Below, piece by piece: positions 44,468 to 51,945 of a stretch of 64,000 nt of DNA. The stretch is taken from the NCBI RefSeq assembly GCF_023156505.1, contig NZ_JALNMJ010000010.1, positions 124,001 to 188,000 of the forward strand, given 5' to 3'. Below the pieces are notes generated by a model. It saw only the letters and a list, made by a program, of their open reading frames with translations, ran no database searches and was not told the DNA's origin. Both the position numbers and the translations under genes were made by a program. The stretch comes from Roseibium sediminicola. Its GTDB lineage: Bacteria > Pseudomonadota > Alphaproteobacteria > Rhizobiales > Stappiaceae. Position 1 is the stretch's first letter. Every line of letters starts with the position of its first letter.

Positions 44468-45691
44468 ATGTCAGTTGAACAAGCTGCTTCAGAAGAATTC
44501 GAAGGCAACGTGACGGCCGATCCCAGCTATTTCCGGATTTTCTTTGCCGCCACGACGCCTGGAGGCGTGCTGGAATACAAGGACCAGACCCAGGAAAACG
44601 GAGGCTTTGCCGCCGATTTCACGCAACTTACTCAGACGGTTTTCAAACCCGCTCCTCTCAACGCCTCGGTCACCCAGGAAGGCTATGTCGCGCTTCTCGC
44701 CGCCGACGGCGCGTCGGGCAATCTCGTCTATATTCGCGAAAGCCGGAACCAGGACGCGCCCGAGCGATTTGCCCCGCCCCAAGATCTCGGCAAGCCGGAC
44801 GGCGTTCCGGATTTTCTCGACACGGTCCTGATCAATGGCGTCACCGGCCGGCAGAACGTGTTTGTGACAAGTTCGGCAGCCGGCAATGCGATCTGGTGGA
44901 AGTTCCAGAACGTCAATACGGTCAAGATGGAGACGATCACGGTCGTGCCTCCGGGCACCGACACGCCCGTCGAAATCACCGTGCCGGTCGAAATCCCGCC
45001 AAGCCAGCCCTGGGCGGATTGGCAGCAGCTTCCGGGCGCGCTTTGCAGCATCACGGCCACCCAGAATGCAGACGGACGGATCATTCTCGCCGGCATCAAT
45101 GCGGACAGCGTACCCTACATGAACATGCAGTCCAGCGACCGCCCGCTTCTGCCCGAAGGCTGGCTGGGCTGGAAGGACATTGCCGGCGGGCTCACAGGGT
45201 TCGAGCAGCTCGTCTGCGGCATTGACGGCAACGCGCTTGTTCATATCTTCGCGCGCATCGGCAGCAAGATCTACATCATGTCCCAGCAGGAAGTGTCTTC
45301 CGAACAGTTTTCAAGCTGGGCCCTGTTTGCGTCTTTCAACGCCCCTGTCCAGACCATGACCGTCTCGGTGTCATCCAACAACGGCCTTTATCTGGCGGCC
45401 CAGGTCGGCTCGGGGGCGGACAGCCCGGTTTATGCCAAGTACCAGACAGGTGGCGCAGACGACAACTGGTCGGCACCTCAGGTCATTGCCCATGTCGCCA
45501 ATGACAGCGCATTGCTGCTGCAACCCAATGCGGACACCAGCCTCAGCCTGTTTGCCCTTGAAACCGGCACCGGCGATGCGGCAGTTCTGAACCAGTTGAC
45601 GCTCGCCCACTGGTCGGCAACATGGACCCCGCTCGGCGGCCCGCTGTCCGCGATCGCCCTGACCCAGGACGTCACGCCCAATCCGTCATGA
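44468..45691 (+). CDS. propeller-like protein linked to tail-collar cluster
   Basis: 407 residues, no signal peptide, almost entirely beta-strand by inspection. Recurrent W/G/D-containing blades (WADWQQLPGALCSITATQNA, EGWLGWKDIAGGLTGFEQL, SSWALFASFNAPVQTMTVS, LAHWSATWTPLGGPLSAIAL) resemble tectonin or lectin-type beta-propellers. A Pro/Thr/Val-rich insertion (TITVVPPGTDTPVEITVPVE) separates the first third. AAAGGA precedes the ATG. The stop overlaps the next start (ATGA), so it is coupled to the GNAT gene. Ligand unknown. Confidence 0.6.
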   Translation: MSVEQAASEEFEGNVTADPSYFRIFFAATTPGGVLEYKDQTQENGGFAADFTQLTQTVFKPAPLNASVTQEGYVALLAADGASGNLVYIRESRNQDAPERFAPPQDLGKPDGVPDFLDTVLINGVTGRQNVFVTSSAAGNAIWWKFQNVNTVKMETITVVPPGTDTPVEITVPVEIPPSQPWADWQQLPGALCSITATQNADGRIILAGINADSVPYMNMQSSDRPLLPEGWLGWKDIAGGLTGFEQLVCGIDGNALVHIFARIGSKIYIMSQQEVSSEQFSSWALFASFNAPVQTMTVSVSSNNGLYLAAQVGSGADSPVYAKYQTGGADDNWSAPQVIAHVANDSALLLQPNADTSLSLFALETGTGDAAVLNQLTLAHWSATWTPLGGPLSAIALTQDVTPNPS

Positions 45692-46233
45692 CGGACCCGG
45701 CCGCGATGGACCTGCCGCATCCGGCGCCCGAACTTGCATTGCCGCTGTGCCCGCGCGCAGCGGCAATCGGCATTTCCTATCGCCCCATGAGCGAGGAAGA
45801 CCTCCCCTTTCTGGCAGCGCTTTACCGGTCGACGCGGGAGAGCGAGCTCGACCGGACCCCCTGGACCGAGGCTGAAAAACAGGCCTTTATCGGTATGCAG
45901 TTCGAGGCCCAGCATACGCACTATCAAACCCATTATCCGGATGCGCTCTGGCTTGTCATCGAACGGGAGGCCGCGCCCATCGGCCGGCTTTATCTGGAAC
46001 GCTGGGACCAGGAACACCGCATCATCGACATTGCGCTGATACCGCGGGTGCGGGGCCACGGCATCGGCCAGGCCATTCTGGAAGACCTGATCGACGAGGC
46101 GGCCTCAGCCGGTAAATCCCTCAGCATTCATGTCGAAAAGGAAAACCCGGCCATGCGGCTGTACCGGCGGCTCGGTTTCCAAAAGCTGGAAGACAAGGGT
46201 GTCTATGATCTGCTGGCGCATCCTTGTAGTTGA
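45688..46233 (+). CDS. GNAT family N-acetyltransferase in the tail-collar cluster
   Basis: 181 residues with a GNAT fold: ISYRPMSEEDLPFLAALYRS, the acetyl-CoA-binding loop ALIPRVRGHGIGQAILEDLI, and HVEKENPAMRLYRRLGFQ. ATG 45688 overlaps the propeller stop by ATGA. It may acetylate a component of the cluster or a surface molecule; the substrate cannot be inferred from sequence. Confidence 0.85.
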   Translation: MTDPAAMDLPHPAPELALPLCPRAAAIGISYRPMSEEDLPFLAALYRSTRESELDRTPWTEAEKQAFIGMQFEAQHTHYQTHYPDALWLVIEREAAPIGRLYLERWDQEHRIIDIALIPRVRGHGIGQAILEDLIDEAASAGKSLSIHVEKENPAMRLYRRLGFQKLEDKGVYDLLAHPCS

Positions 46234-46261
46234 CCGCCACGCCAGATGACACCTTCATGTC

Positions 46262-46555
46262 TCAGGTGAAAACGGCCTCATACTGGATGCCGGCGTCTTT
46301 TTCGGCGACGGGAACCAGAAAAAGATCCTGCTCCCCCAAATCCGGCTGAAACAATGTGTAGATCGATTGCTCGAGAACCGGCTCCGGCGGCCCCTGCAGC
46401 AGGACGGAGAAAGCGCCGCCATCACGCGCGCCGGCCCCCATCGCCTTGACCTCGACCAGAGACAGCTGAAGCCCGGCTTCCGCCGAGCGGACCTCGAACG
46501 CCGTGTCCACCAGCTTTTCGAAGTCCTGGATGGTCAGTGTCTTAAGGTCCGTCAT
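46262..46555 (-). CDS. DUF6916-like protein at the end of the tail-collar cluster
   Basis: 97 residues starting MTDLKTLTIQDFEKLVDTAF and ending AVAEK-like VPVAEKDAGIQYEAVFT. The pattern of a small beta-rich protein with FSVLLQGPPEPVLEQSIYTL is that of DUF6916-type proteins, which I associate with tail-collar (MdpB-like) clusters. It is convergent with the GNAT gene. Function unknown. Confidence 0.65.
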   Translation of the reverse strand: MTDLKTLTIQDFEKLVDTAFEVRSAEAGLQLSLVEVKAMGAGARDGGAFSVLLQGPPEPVLEQSIYTLFQPDLGEQDLFLVPVAEKDAGIQYEAVFT

Positions 46556-46713
46556 TTGGCTCTCCTGAATTCCGGTTCACGCCCCAGGAAGGGCGCCTTC
46601 TCGAAAAGTTGTAAAGCAGGCGGCACTCAACCGCAAAAGGCTTTTTTTCCGCCACCTGCATCGCATGTCGAAACACCGCACAAACGCCGATCGGCATCGA
46701 CGCTATTGGTCGA

Positions 46714-47079
46714 TCAGCTGGCCACTCTGTCCGCCAGCCCCTTCAAGACCACCTTGTTGCGGCTGGTCACAGTCGAGCGTTTCCATCCATACTTGTCACA
46801 GATCCGGCTGAACTTTCCAGCGCCTGCCTTGCACATGACTTCGAACTGAAGCGCCCGCCGGGCTTCGGGATCCTCGACAAGCGAGAACCAGGTGATTGCT
46901 TCCTCGGCCCGGCTGATCTCCCGGGGAGAATAGGACCGCCGGCGTCTGGAAGCCTTGCGCCGGTAATCTGGCCAGGCCGCCAGAACGGCTTTCGGTCCGT
47001 CGCCCTTGCCTGTCGCCGCGATCACTTCAACCGCCTCGACCAGCCGTTCCATCACCATGTCCGGAGCATTGGTTGTCAT
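46714..47079 (-). CDS. phage-type protein, DUF6362-like
   Basis: 121 residues: helical N-terminus (MVMERLVEAVEVIAATG), a central basic helix (YRRKASRRRRSYSPREISRA) and a C-terminal helix-turn-helix-like part (GAGKFSRICDKYGWKRSTVTSR). It resembles DUF6362-type phage proteins, often found between the early region and terminase. AAGGAG lies 6 bases before ATG 47079. The frame is open to 47292. DNA binding is likely from the basic HTH. Confidence 0.6.
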   Translation of the reverse strand: MTTNAPDMVMERLVEAVEVIAATGKGDGPKAVLAAWPDYRRKASRRRRSYSPREISRAEEAITWFSLVEDPEARRALQFEVMCKAGAGKFSRICDKYGWKRSTVTSRNKVVLKGLADRVAS

Positions 47080-47173
47080 ACTATCTCCTTGGCAAACCCG
47101 GTCGAACGCCCGGCGAGATGCCGGGTCAATTCTGTCGACTGAAACGGGAGAAGGAGCCAGACGACTTGCCAGC

Positions 47174-47338
47174 CTAATTGCTGCGGCCACCCTGCTGCTT
47201 GAGATACCCTTCTTCCCAGAAACCGTAATAGTCGGCCTGCGGCGGATAGGGGTTTTCGTCCCGGGATTTGCCGTTCCGGCACGCTTCGGCACCGCGTTCT
47301 AAGGCGTGCAATTGCGCCTTGGTGAGATAGCTGTTCAT
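47174..47338 (-). CDS. small ribosome-modulation-factor-like phage protein
   Basis: 54 residues: MNSYLTKAQLHALERGAEA, then CRNGKSRDENPYPP and DYYGFWEEGYLKQQGG. The spacing of basic helix, NPYP and W-E-x-GY resembles the RMF/CrpP group of small proteins. ATG 47338 has GGAAGCGG-AGG purines upstream. It belongs to the minus-strand early operon behind the S24 repressor. Confidence 0.5.
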   Translation of the reverse strand: MNSYLTKAQLHALERGAEACRNGKSRDENPYPPQADYYGFWEEGYLKQQGGRSN

Positions 47339-47488
47339 CCTGCCGCTTCCCAAACCCTTGAAAAATATGCCTCTCGCCAATCTCACCCACGACGCACCGC
47401 AAAGCTGGCTCGCCGACCGCCGGACACGCAACACAGCCGTTGATTGACCCGCGCAGTGTAATCAACCGAATTTGTCTGACAACTGCTT

Positions 47489-47905
47489 TCATGCCGCCTG
47501 CTCCCGTAAACCACCGCCCATTTGCCGGTCCAGCTCATAGGAAAGCAGGACTGACATCGTCACCGTCGGAGCAGCTGGATTCAGCTGTTTGGCAACCGCC
47601 AGAAGCGCCTGAAGATCGATCCTGTCGAAGTGATCCAGAAACCCCTGCCGGTCGACCCAGTCCGGCTTGTTGAGCACCAGCCAGGACACCGCGGTAAAAC
47701 AGGGCGCAGACCAGTTGCCGCGGTTTTCCGCGGTATTGATCAGGCCGAAGACCAGCCGCAAATGCTCCGGACCGTGCTTCTTCAGAAGCGTCTGACAGGT
47801 GCGTCGCGCCTTGGATTGATGCCGGCCCTCTGCCCGTCTTGTGTGCGCGACGAAATGCACGCCAAATTCGGCGGCGATCCTGTCGACCACTGCACCTGAT
47901 GCCAT
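47489..47905 (-). CDS. phage early-region hypothetical protein
   Basis: 138 residues. It contains FGVHFVAHTRRAEGRHQSKA, a helical middle (LKKHGPEHLRLVFGLINTAE) and a hydrophobic SWLVLNKPDW segment. No family recognised with confidence. ATG 47905 overlaps the previous stop (TGATG), and AGGAGG lies 7 bases upstream. Tight packing with its neighbours marks one operon. Confidence 0.55.
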   Translation of the reverse strand: MASGAVVDRIAAEFGVHFVAHTRRAEGRHQSKARRTCQTLLKKHGPEHLRLVFGLINTAENRGNWSAPCFTAVSWLVLNKPDWVDRQGFLDHFDRIDLQALLAVAKQLNPAAPTVTMSVLLSYELDRQMGGGLREQAA

Positions 47906-48249
47906 CACACCACCTCCTGTTTACCGGTCTGCGGCTTGCGCAGGGTCGCAAAGGCCTCTTCGGCGCGCTCCCGCGCCGTTCTTGGCATTTGTTCATGCTT
48001 TGTTCTTCTTGCTTCAAATCCCGCGCTTCGTCCGGTCCCATGCCGGGCCGGACCTGTCGTCCCCTTTGATGTTGCCGGCCTCTGCTCCTGGCCCAGCTTC
48101 AAGTGTCTCAGCTCCAGGGTCAGAAGCCTGTTGCGCGCCTTTTCCAGCGCAAAATCGTCTTCCAACCGGGAGCCGGGCCGTTCCGCCCGGATCCTGCAAT
48201 GGGCGACCTTGGCCCGGGCGGCATCGATTTCGTCCTCGATGTTTCTCAT
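47905..48249 (-). CDS. coiled-coil-like phage hypothetical protein
   Basis: 114 residues, highly charged and helical (IEDEIDAARAKVAHCRIRAE, ALEKARNRLLTLELRHLKLG), then a basic, low-complexity tail (PATSKGTTGPARHGTGRSAG). Coupled to the upstream 32-codon frame (ATGA) and to the downstream gene (TGATG). Unknown function. Confidence 0.5.
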   Translation of the reverse strand: MRNIEDEIDAARAKVAHCRIRAERPGSRLEDDFALEKARNRLLTLELRHLKLGQEQRPATSKGTTGPARHGTGRSAGFEARRTKHEQMPRTARERAEEAFATLRKPQTGKQEVV

Positions 48250-48344
48250 GACAAGCGCTCCCGTTTTCCGGTTCTGCAGACCCTTGAGACCAGCGCGCCG
48301 ATCCCTTTCTCCACCCTCCTCAGGGCGATCCGTTTGACAGTCAT
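48246..48344 (-). CDS. 32-residue basic peptide, first gene of the phage early operon
   Basis: ATG 48344 has GGAG 5 bases upstream and opens a 32-codon frame rich in Arg/Lys (MTVKRIALRRVEKGIGALVS, CRTGKRERLS). Its TGA overlaps the next ATG. It lies directly behind the repressor-controlled leftward promoter, so it is the promoter-proximal gene. Its small size makes it uncertain. Confidence 0.45.
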   Translation of the reverse strand: MTVKRIALRRVEKGIGALVSRVCRTGKRERLS

Positions 48345-48381
48345 CGTCGCTCCAACGCTATTACTAACGACACAAATCTGA

Positions 48382-48408
48382 TGTACGCTTTATGCGTACA
48401 AGTGTCAA
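48382..48408 (-). promoter_or_regulatory. leftward phage promoter with S24-repressor operator
   Basis: Minus strand: TTGACA (48408-48403), a 17-base spacer containing the palindrome TACGCATAAAGCGTA (48397-48383), then TACATC as -10. The same 15-bp TACGC-N5-GCGTA form recurs on the other side of the repressor gene. Binding there would block RNA polymerase at the early operon. Confidence 0.65.
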
Positions 48409-48447
48409 CGTTTACTCCATACAAATTTGCTGCTATGACGTATGTAA

Positions 48448-49206
48448 ATGACGCATTGGATCGACGCTGCCATGGAGACGAACACACAATCCGCCCCATC
48501 GGCTCAGCTTGTGGAACTGAAGGACCGCAGCGGCCTGTCGATCCGTGCGATCGCCCGCGCGATGGGCTATCAGAATGCGTCGTCTATCCAGCGCTATTTC
48601 AGCCCCGACTACGCCAAGCCGGCTCTGCCGGCGGATTTCGTCGCCAAATTGCTGCCGGTCCTGATCGGCAAGGGCGAAAGACCCATCAGCCGGGACGACA
48701 TCCTGGCTCTCGCTCCGACTTCGCTGACGGATCTGGAAGCCGCAAGTGCCCCCTCAAGAGCAGCCGTCGCCCTGGATCTCAAGGGCCAGGTTGCGGCGGG
48801 TCTTTGGATGGAAGCCGGTCTTTTCGAGACCGATGCAATCCGGGAAACCAGCATCGCGGGAGACCTCCGATTCCCGAGTGAAAGCCAATATCTTCTTGAA
48901 ATAAAAGGCGAAAGCTTGAATCGGATTGCCCAGGACGGCGACTTCATCCTGTGCCTCGACTATCTGGAAGCCGGAATTGAAATGAAATCCGGCGACCTTG
49001 TCGTTGTGGAACGGTCCCGGGACGGCGGCCACACGATCGAACGCACTGCCAAGCGCGTTGTCCGCCGCAATGGCATGATCGAACTGCGGCCTGAGTCCGA
49101 CGATCCGCGCTTCCAGGAACCGGTCATCTTCGACGAGCATGACGAAGAAACCACCGAAGTCCGCATCATCGCCAAGATCCTTAGCGTCATCCGCCAGATC
49201 GTCTGA
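48448..49206 (+). CDS. S24-peptidase-type phage repressor (CI/LexA-like)
   Basis: 252 residues. An N-terminal HTH (GLSIRAIARAMGYQNASSIQ) is joined to an S24 peptidase domain whose catalytic Ser is S156 in EIKGESLNRIAQDGD and Lys is K202 in ERTAKRVV. An Ala-Gly pair near residue 117 (VAAGLW) is a candidate autocleavage site. It should hold the phage early genes off until DNA damage. The start may be ATG 48448 or 48472; neither has a Shine-Dalgarno. Twin operators lie on both sides. Confidence 0.8.
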   Translation: MTHWIDAAMETNTQSAPSAQLVELKDRSGLSIRAIARAMGYQNASSIQRYFSPDYAKPALPADFVAKLLPVLIGKGERPISRDDILALAPTSLTDLEAASAPSRAAVALDLKGQVAAGLWMEAGLFETDAIRETSIAGDLRFPSESQYLLEIKGESLNRIAQDGDFILCLDYLEAGIEMKSGDLVVVERSRDGGHTIERTAKRVVRRNGMIELRPESDDPRFQEPVIFDEHDEETTEVRIIAKILSVIRQIV

Positions 49207-49357
49207 AACCCGCGCCGAAACACCTGACCGACTGTCTTCGCCAGCGTCGATCCGATGCCAGCGCCGGCGCGCGATGACAAGGCAAAATCGCGCGCGCGCC
49301 ACCTCCCCTTCGCCGGACACCCAAGACCCGCTCGCCGACATATCACATACGCAAAAT

Positions 49358-49386
49358 TTGACATATACGCAAAATGCGTACATACT
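49358..49386 (+). promoter_or_regulatory. rightward phage promoter with S24-repressor operator
   Basis: TTGACA (49358-49363), a 17-base spacer containing the palindrome TACGCAAAATGCGTA (49366-49380), then CATACT as -10. An extra half-site ATACGCAAAAT lies just upstream (about 49348). It drives the gene at 49414. Confidence 0.65.
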
Positions 49387-49413
49387 TGCATATAGAGTAT
49401 TTGGGAGGATTTA

Positions 49414-49728
49414 ATGAGTTTGAACCTCGACAGGAGCTTTTATTCAGTCATTTCCGATCTTGGAAAATGCCTCTACACGCCGGAGATGGAGCTGGACGAA
49501 ATGAGCCTTCCCCAGATTATCCGGGACTTGCGGGCCGGTCAGCTGGAGAATGTCCGCGCCATACTGGAATTCAACCCGGCGGAGGGCTGGTGCAACGACG
49601 TTACCGGTGACGTCCTGGCGGCGGCGTTTCCGGCGGAGATCGGAACAGTGGAGCCGGACTGGTCGGATTATCACGAAGAACGCTTGGACGGCCACCGCGC
49701 CGGGGTCTCCGTCCTGGTGGCCGCCTGA
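49414..49728 (+). CDS. phage hypothetical protein under repressor control
   Basis: 104 residues, acidic (MSLNLDRSFYSVISDLGKCL, PQIIRDLRAGQLENVRAILE, GTVEPDWSDYHEERLDG). GGGAGGA lies 6 bases before the ATG. No family recognised. It is the only gene read rightward from the operator, the usual place for a Cro-like or antirepressor function, but no HTH is evident. Confidence 0.6.
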   Translation: MSLNLDRSFYSVISDLGKCLYTPEMELDEMSLPQIIRDLRAGQLENVRAILEFNPAEGWCNDVTGDVLAAAFPAEIGTVEPDWSDYHEERLDGHRAGVSVLVAA

Positions 49729-49762
49729 GGCCTTTCAGCCAGGGCCCGGTTCAAAGTCTGAA

Positions 49763-50704
49763 CTAGCTCCGGTGCGCCCGGGGCGGCTGGCCGAATTCCT
49801 GTCGGTAGGCCCGGGTCATGGCGCTGGCATTCTGATAGCCGCAGCGCTCGGCGATCTCCGCGATGCTGAGCCGGGTCAGCGACACCAGCCGCCGTGCCTC
49901 CCGCAGGCGGATCGCCTTGTAGACGGCAAGCGGCGTCATCCCCACCTCCTGCCGAAAGTGCTCCTCCAGGCTGCGCTGGTCGACATTGAGCCGGTCCGCC
50001 AACGTGCCGATGGCAAGGGGGCTCTCCAGGGTTCTGCGCATCAGCGCCGCCGCGCTGCGCACCAGGCTGTCGGCAGTCAGGCGCAGCCGGGGGTCCTGTC
50101 GTTCGAAGGCATCGCCATGCATGAAATTGGCGGAAACCTCCAGCGCAAACATGGCGCCGTGCTGCTGTTTGATAAGCTCCAGCGTCAGCTCGAAAGTTGT
50201 CGACGCCCCCCCACAGGTGCACGTGTCCCCGTCCAGGACCACACGGTCCTCGACCACGTCCACGTCCGGGAACGTTTCGGCAAACAGAGAGAGCTCGTCC
50301 CAGTGAATGGTGGCCTTGCGGCCCTCGAGTAGCCCCGCCGCCGCCATCAGCCAGGCCCCCGTGTCCATGCCAACAAGGGTGCCGAACCGTTTTCTTGCAG
50401 CGCGCAGCACCCTCTGCATGCGTGCGCCGGCAAAACCGGTATAGTCGTAGCTCGGCATCACGAACAGAAAGTCCCCGGCGGGCATAGCCTCGGCCCAGGA
50501 CCTTGTCGCCACTGGCAGGCCGCTGGAGGAGGTCACGGTGCCGCCGTCCAGGCTGACATGTTCCCAGACATAAAGCGGCCGGCGCGCAATCGTGTTGGCT
50601 GCCCGGAACGGTTCGACCGCATTGGCCAGGCAATAAACCGAGAACATGTCGAACAGGAAAACGCAGATCCTGCGAGGACCAGCCGATTTTTCCGAAACCT
50701 GCAT
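49763..50704 (-). CDS. GlxA-family transcriptional regulator of the carnitine operon (CdhR-like)
   Basis: 313 residues: a DJ-1/PfpI-like domain (CVFLFDMFSVYCLANAVEPF, TLVGMDTGAWLMAAAGLL, KATIHWDEL) and a C-terminal AraC HTH pair (AIGTLADRLNVDQRSLEEHF, SIAEIAERCGYQNASAMTRA). Pseudomonas CdhR and GbdR, regulators of carnitine and betaine catabolism, have this architecture. It is divergent from the acyl-CoA dehydrogenase gene across 77 bp that contain an inverted repeat, so activation of that operon by a carnitine-related ligand is the best inference. Confidence 0.8.
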   Translation of the reverse strand: MQVSEKSAGPRRICVFLFDMFSVYCLANAVEPFRAANTIARRPLYVWEHVSLDGGTVTSSSGLPVATRSWAEAMPAGDFLFVMPSYDYTGFAGARMQRVLRAARKRFGTLVGMDTGAWLMAAAGLLEGRKATIHWDELSLFAETFPDVDVVEDRVVLDGDTCTCGGASTTFELTLELIKQQHGAMFALEVSANFMHGDAFERQDPRLRLTADSLVRSAAALMRRTLESPLAIGTLADRLNVDQRSLEEHFRQEVGMTPLAVYKAIRLREARRLVSLTRLSIAEIAERCGYQNASAMTRAYRQEFGQPPRAHRS

Positions 50705-50714
50705 CTATATTTAC

Positions 50715-50737
50715 CAAAACTGCATAGTGACGTTTTG
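50715..50737. promoter_or_regulatory. inverted repeat in the carnitine divergent promoter
   Basis: CAAAAC, 11 bases, GTTTTG, lying between the divergent regulator and the acyl-CoA dehydrogenase gene. Arm length and spacing suit a dimeric AraC-type regulator, but the arms are short and could occur by chance. Confidence 0.4.
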
Positions 50738-50781
50738 CCTCTTGTCTCACTCTCAAGACAACGAAGCAAGAGGAGGTCCCG

Positions 50782-51942
50782 ATGGAGTTTGGCTTGAGCG
50801 AAGAACAGGAGATGATCGTCTCCACGGTCCGCTCCTTCGTGGAAAACGAGATCTATCCGCATGAGGCAATGGTGGAGAAAACCGGCCAGGTGCCCGTTGA
50901 GCTCGGCGAAGAGATCAAGCGGAAATGCATCGATCTCGGCTTCTATGCCTGCAACTTCCCGGAAGAGGTCGGCGGCGCGGGCCTCAGTCATTTGGACTTT
51001 GCCCTGGTCGAGCGCGAACTCGGTCGTGGCTCAATGGCTCTCAACCACTTCTTCGGACGCCCGCAAAACATACTGATGGCGTGCGAAGGCGACCAGAAGG
51101 AACGTTATCTGCTGCCGGCGGTGCGCGGCGAGAAGATGGACGCGCTCGCCATGACCGAGCCGGACGCCGGCTCGGATGTGCGCGGCATGAAATGCCAGGC
51201 GGTGCGTGATGGCGGCGACTGGGTGATCAACGGATCCAAGCACTTCATCTCCGGGGCGGAACACGCGGATTTTTTCATTGTCTTTGTGGCAACAGGCGTC
51301 GACGAAACCCCGAAGGGACCGAAAAAGCGCATCACCTGTTTCCTGGTCGACCGCGGCACGCCCGGCTTCGAGGTCCGCGACGGCTACAACTCCGTCAGCC
51401 ATCGCGGCTATAAGAATTGTATCCTCTATTTCGACAATTGCCGGCTTCCGGACGCCCAGGTTCTCGGCGAGGTCGATGGCGGATTCGAGGTGATGAACGA
51501 ATGGCTTTATGCCACCCGGATCACGGTCGCGGCCATGAGCGTCGGCCGCGCGCGCCGCTGTTTCGACTATGCGGTAAACTATGCCGCGGAGCGCAAGCAG
51601 TTCGGTCAGGCGATTGCCAAGTTTCAGGGGATCAGCTTCCAGGTCGCCGACATGATCACCGAGATCGACGCTGCCGACTGGCTGACGCTCGCCAGCGCCT
51701 GGCGGCTCGACCAGGGTTTGCCCGCCAACCGCCAGATTGCCAGCGCCAAACTCTACGCCTCGGAAATGCTGGCAAGGGTCACCGACGCGACACTGCAGAT
51801 CTTCGGCGGCATGGGGCTGATGGACGACTTCCCCATCGAACGCTTCTGGCGCGATGCACGTGTGGAGCGGATCTGGGACGGCACCAGCGAGATCCAGCGC
51901 CACATCATTAGCCGCGACATTTTCCGCCCGCTCGGAGCCTGA
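50782..51942 (+). CDS. acyl-CoA dehydrogenase (probable gamma-butyrobetainyl-CoA dehydrogenase)
   Basis: 386 residues, complete ACAD fold: MEFGLSEEQEMIVSTVRSF, FAD-contacting ALAMTEPDAGSDVRGM and WVINGSKHFISGA, then ERKQFGQAIAKFQGI, IFGGMGLMDDFPIERFWRD. The end reads RIWDGTSEIQR with Asp at residue 366, where many ACADs have the catalytic Glu (YEGT). Inferred reaction: gamma-butyrobetainyl-CoA to crotonobetainyl-CoA. GAGGAGG precedes the ATG. First gene of a six-gene operon, 3 bases before the CoA ligase. Confidence 0.8.
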   Translation: MEFGLSEEQEMIVSTVRSFVENEIYPHEAMVEKTGQVPVELGEEIKRKCIDLGFYACNFPEEVGGAGLSHLDFALVERELGRGSMALNHFFGRPQNILMACEGDQKERYLLPAVRGEKMDALAMTEPDAGSDVRGMKCQAVRDGGDWVINGSKHFISGAEHADFFIVFVATGVDETPKGPKKRITCFLVDRGTPGFEVRDGYNSVSHRGYKNCILYFDNCRLPDAQVLGEVDGGFEVMNEWLYATRITVAAMSVGRARRCFDYAVNYAAERKQFGQAIAKFQGISFQVADMITEIDAADWLTLASAWRLDQGLPANRQIASAKLYASEMLARVTDATLQIFGGMGLMDDFPIERFWRDARVERIWDGTSEIQRHIISRDIFRPLGA

Positions 51943-51945
51943 TCC

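Noticed and set aside
47076-47492. 138-codon minus-strand frame spanning the RMF-like gene
   Set aside because: Its start overlaps the preceding stop as ATGA, but most of it is a shadow of the RMF-like gene and the translation shows no conserved pattern.
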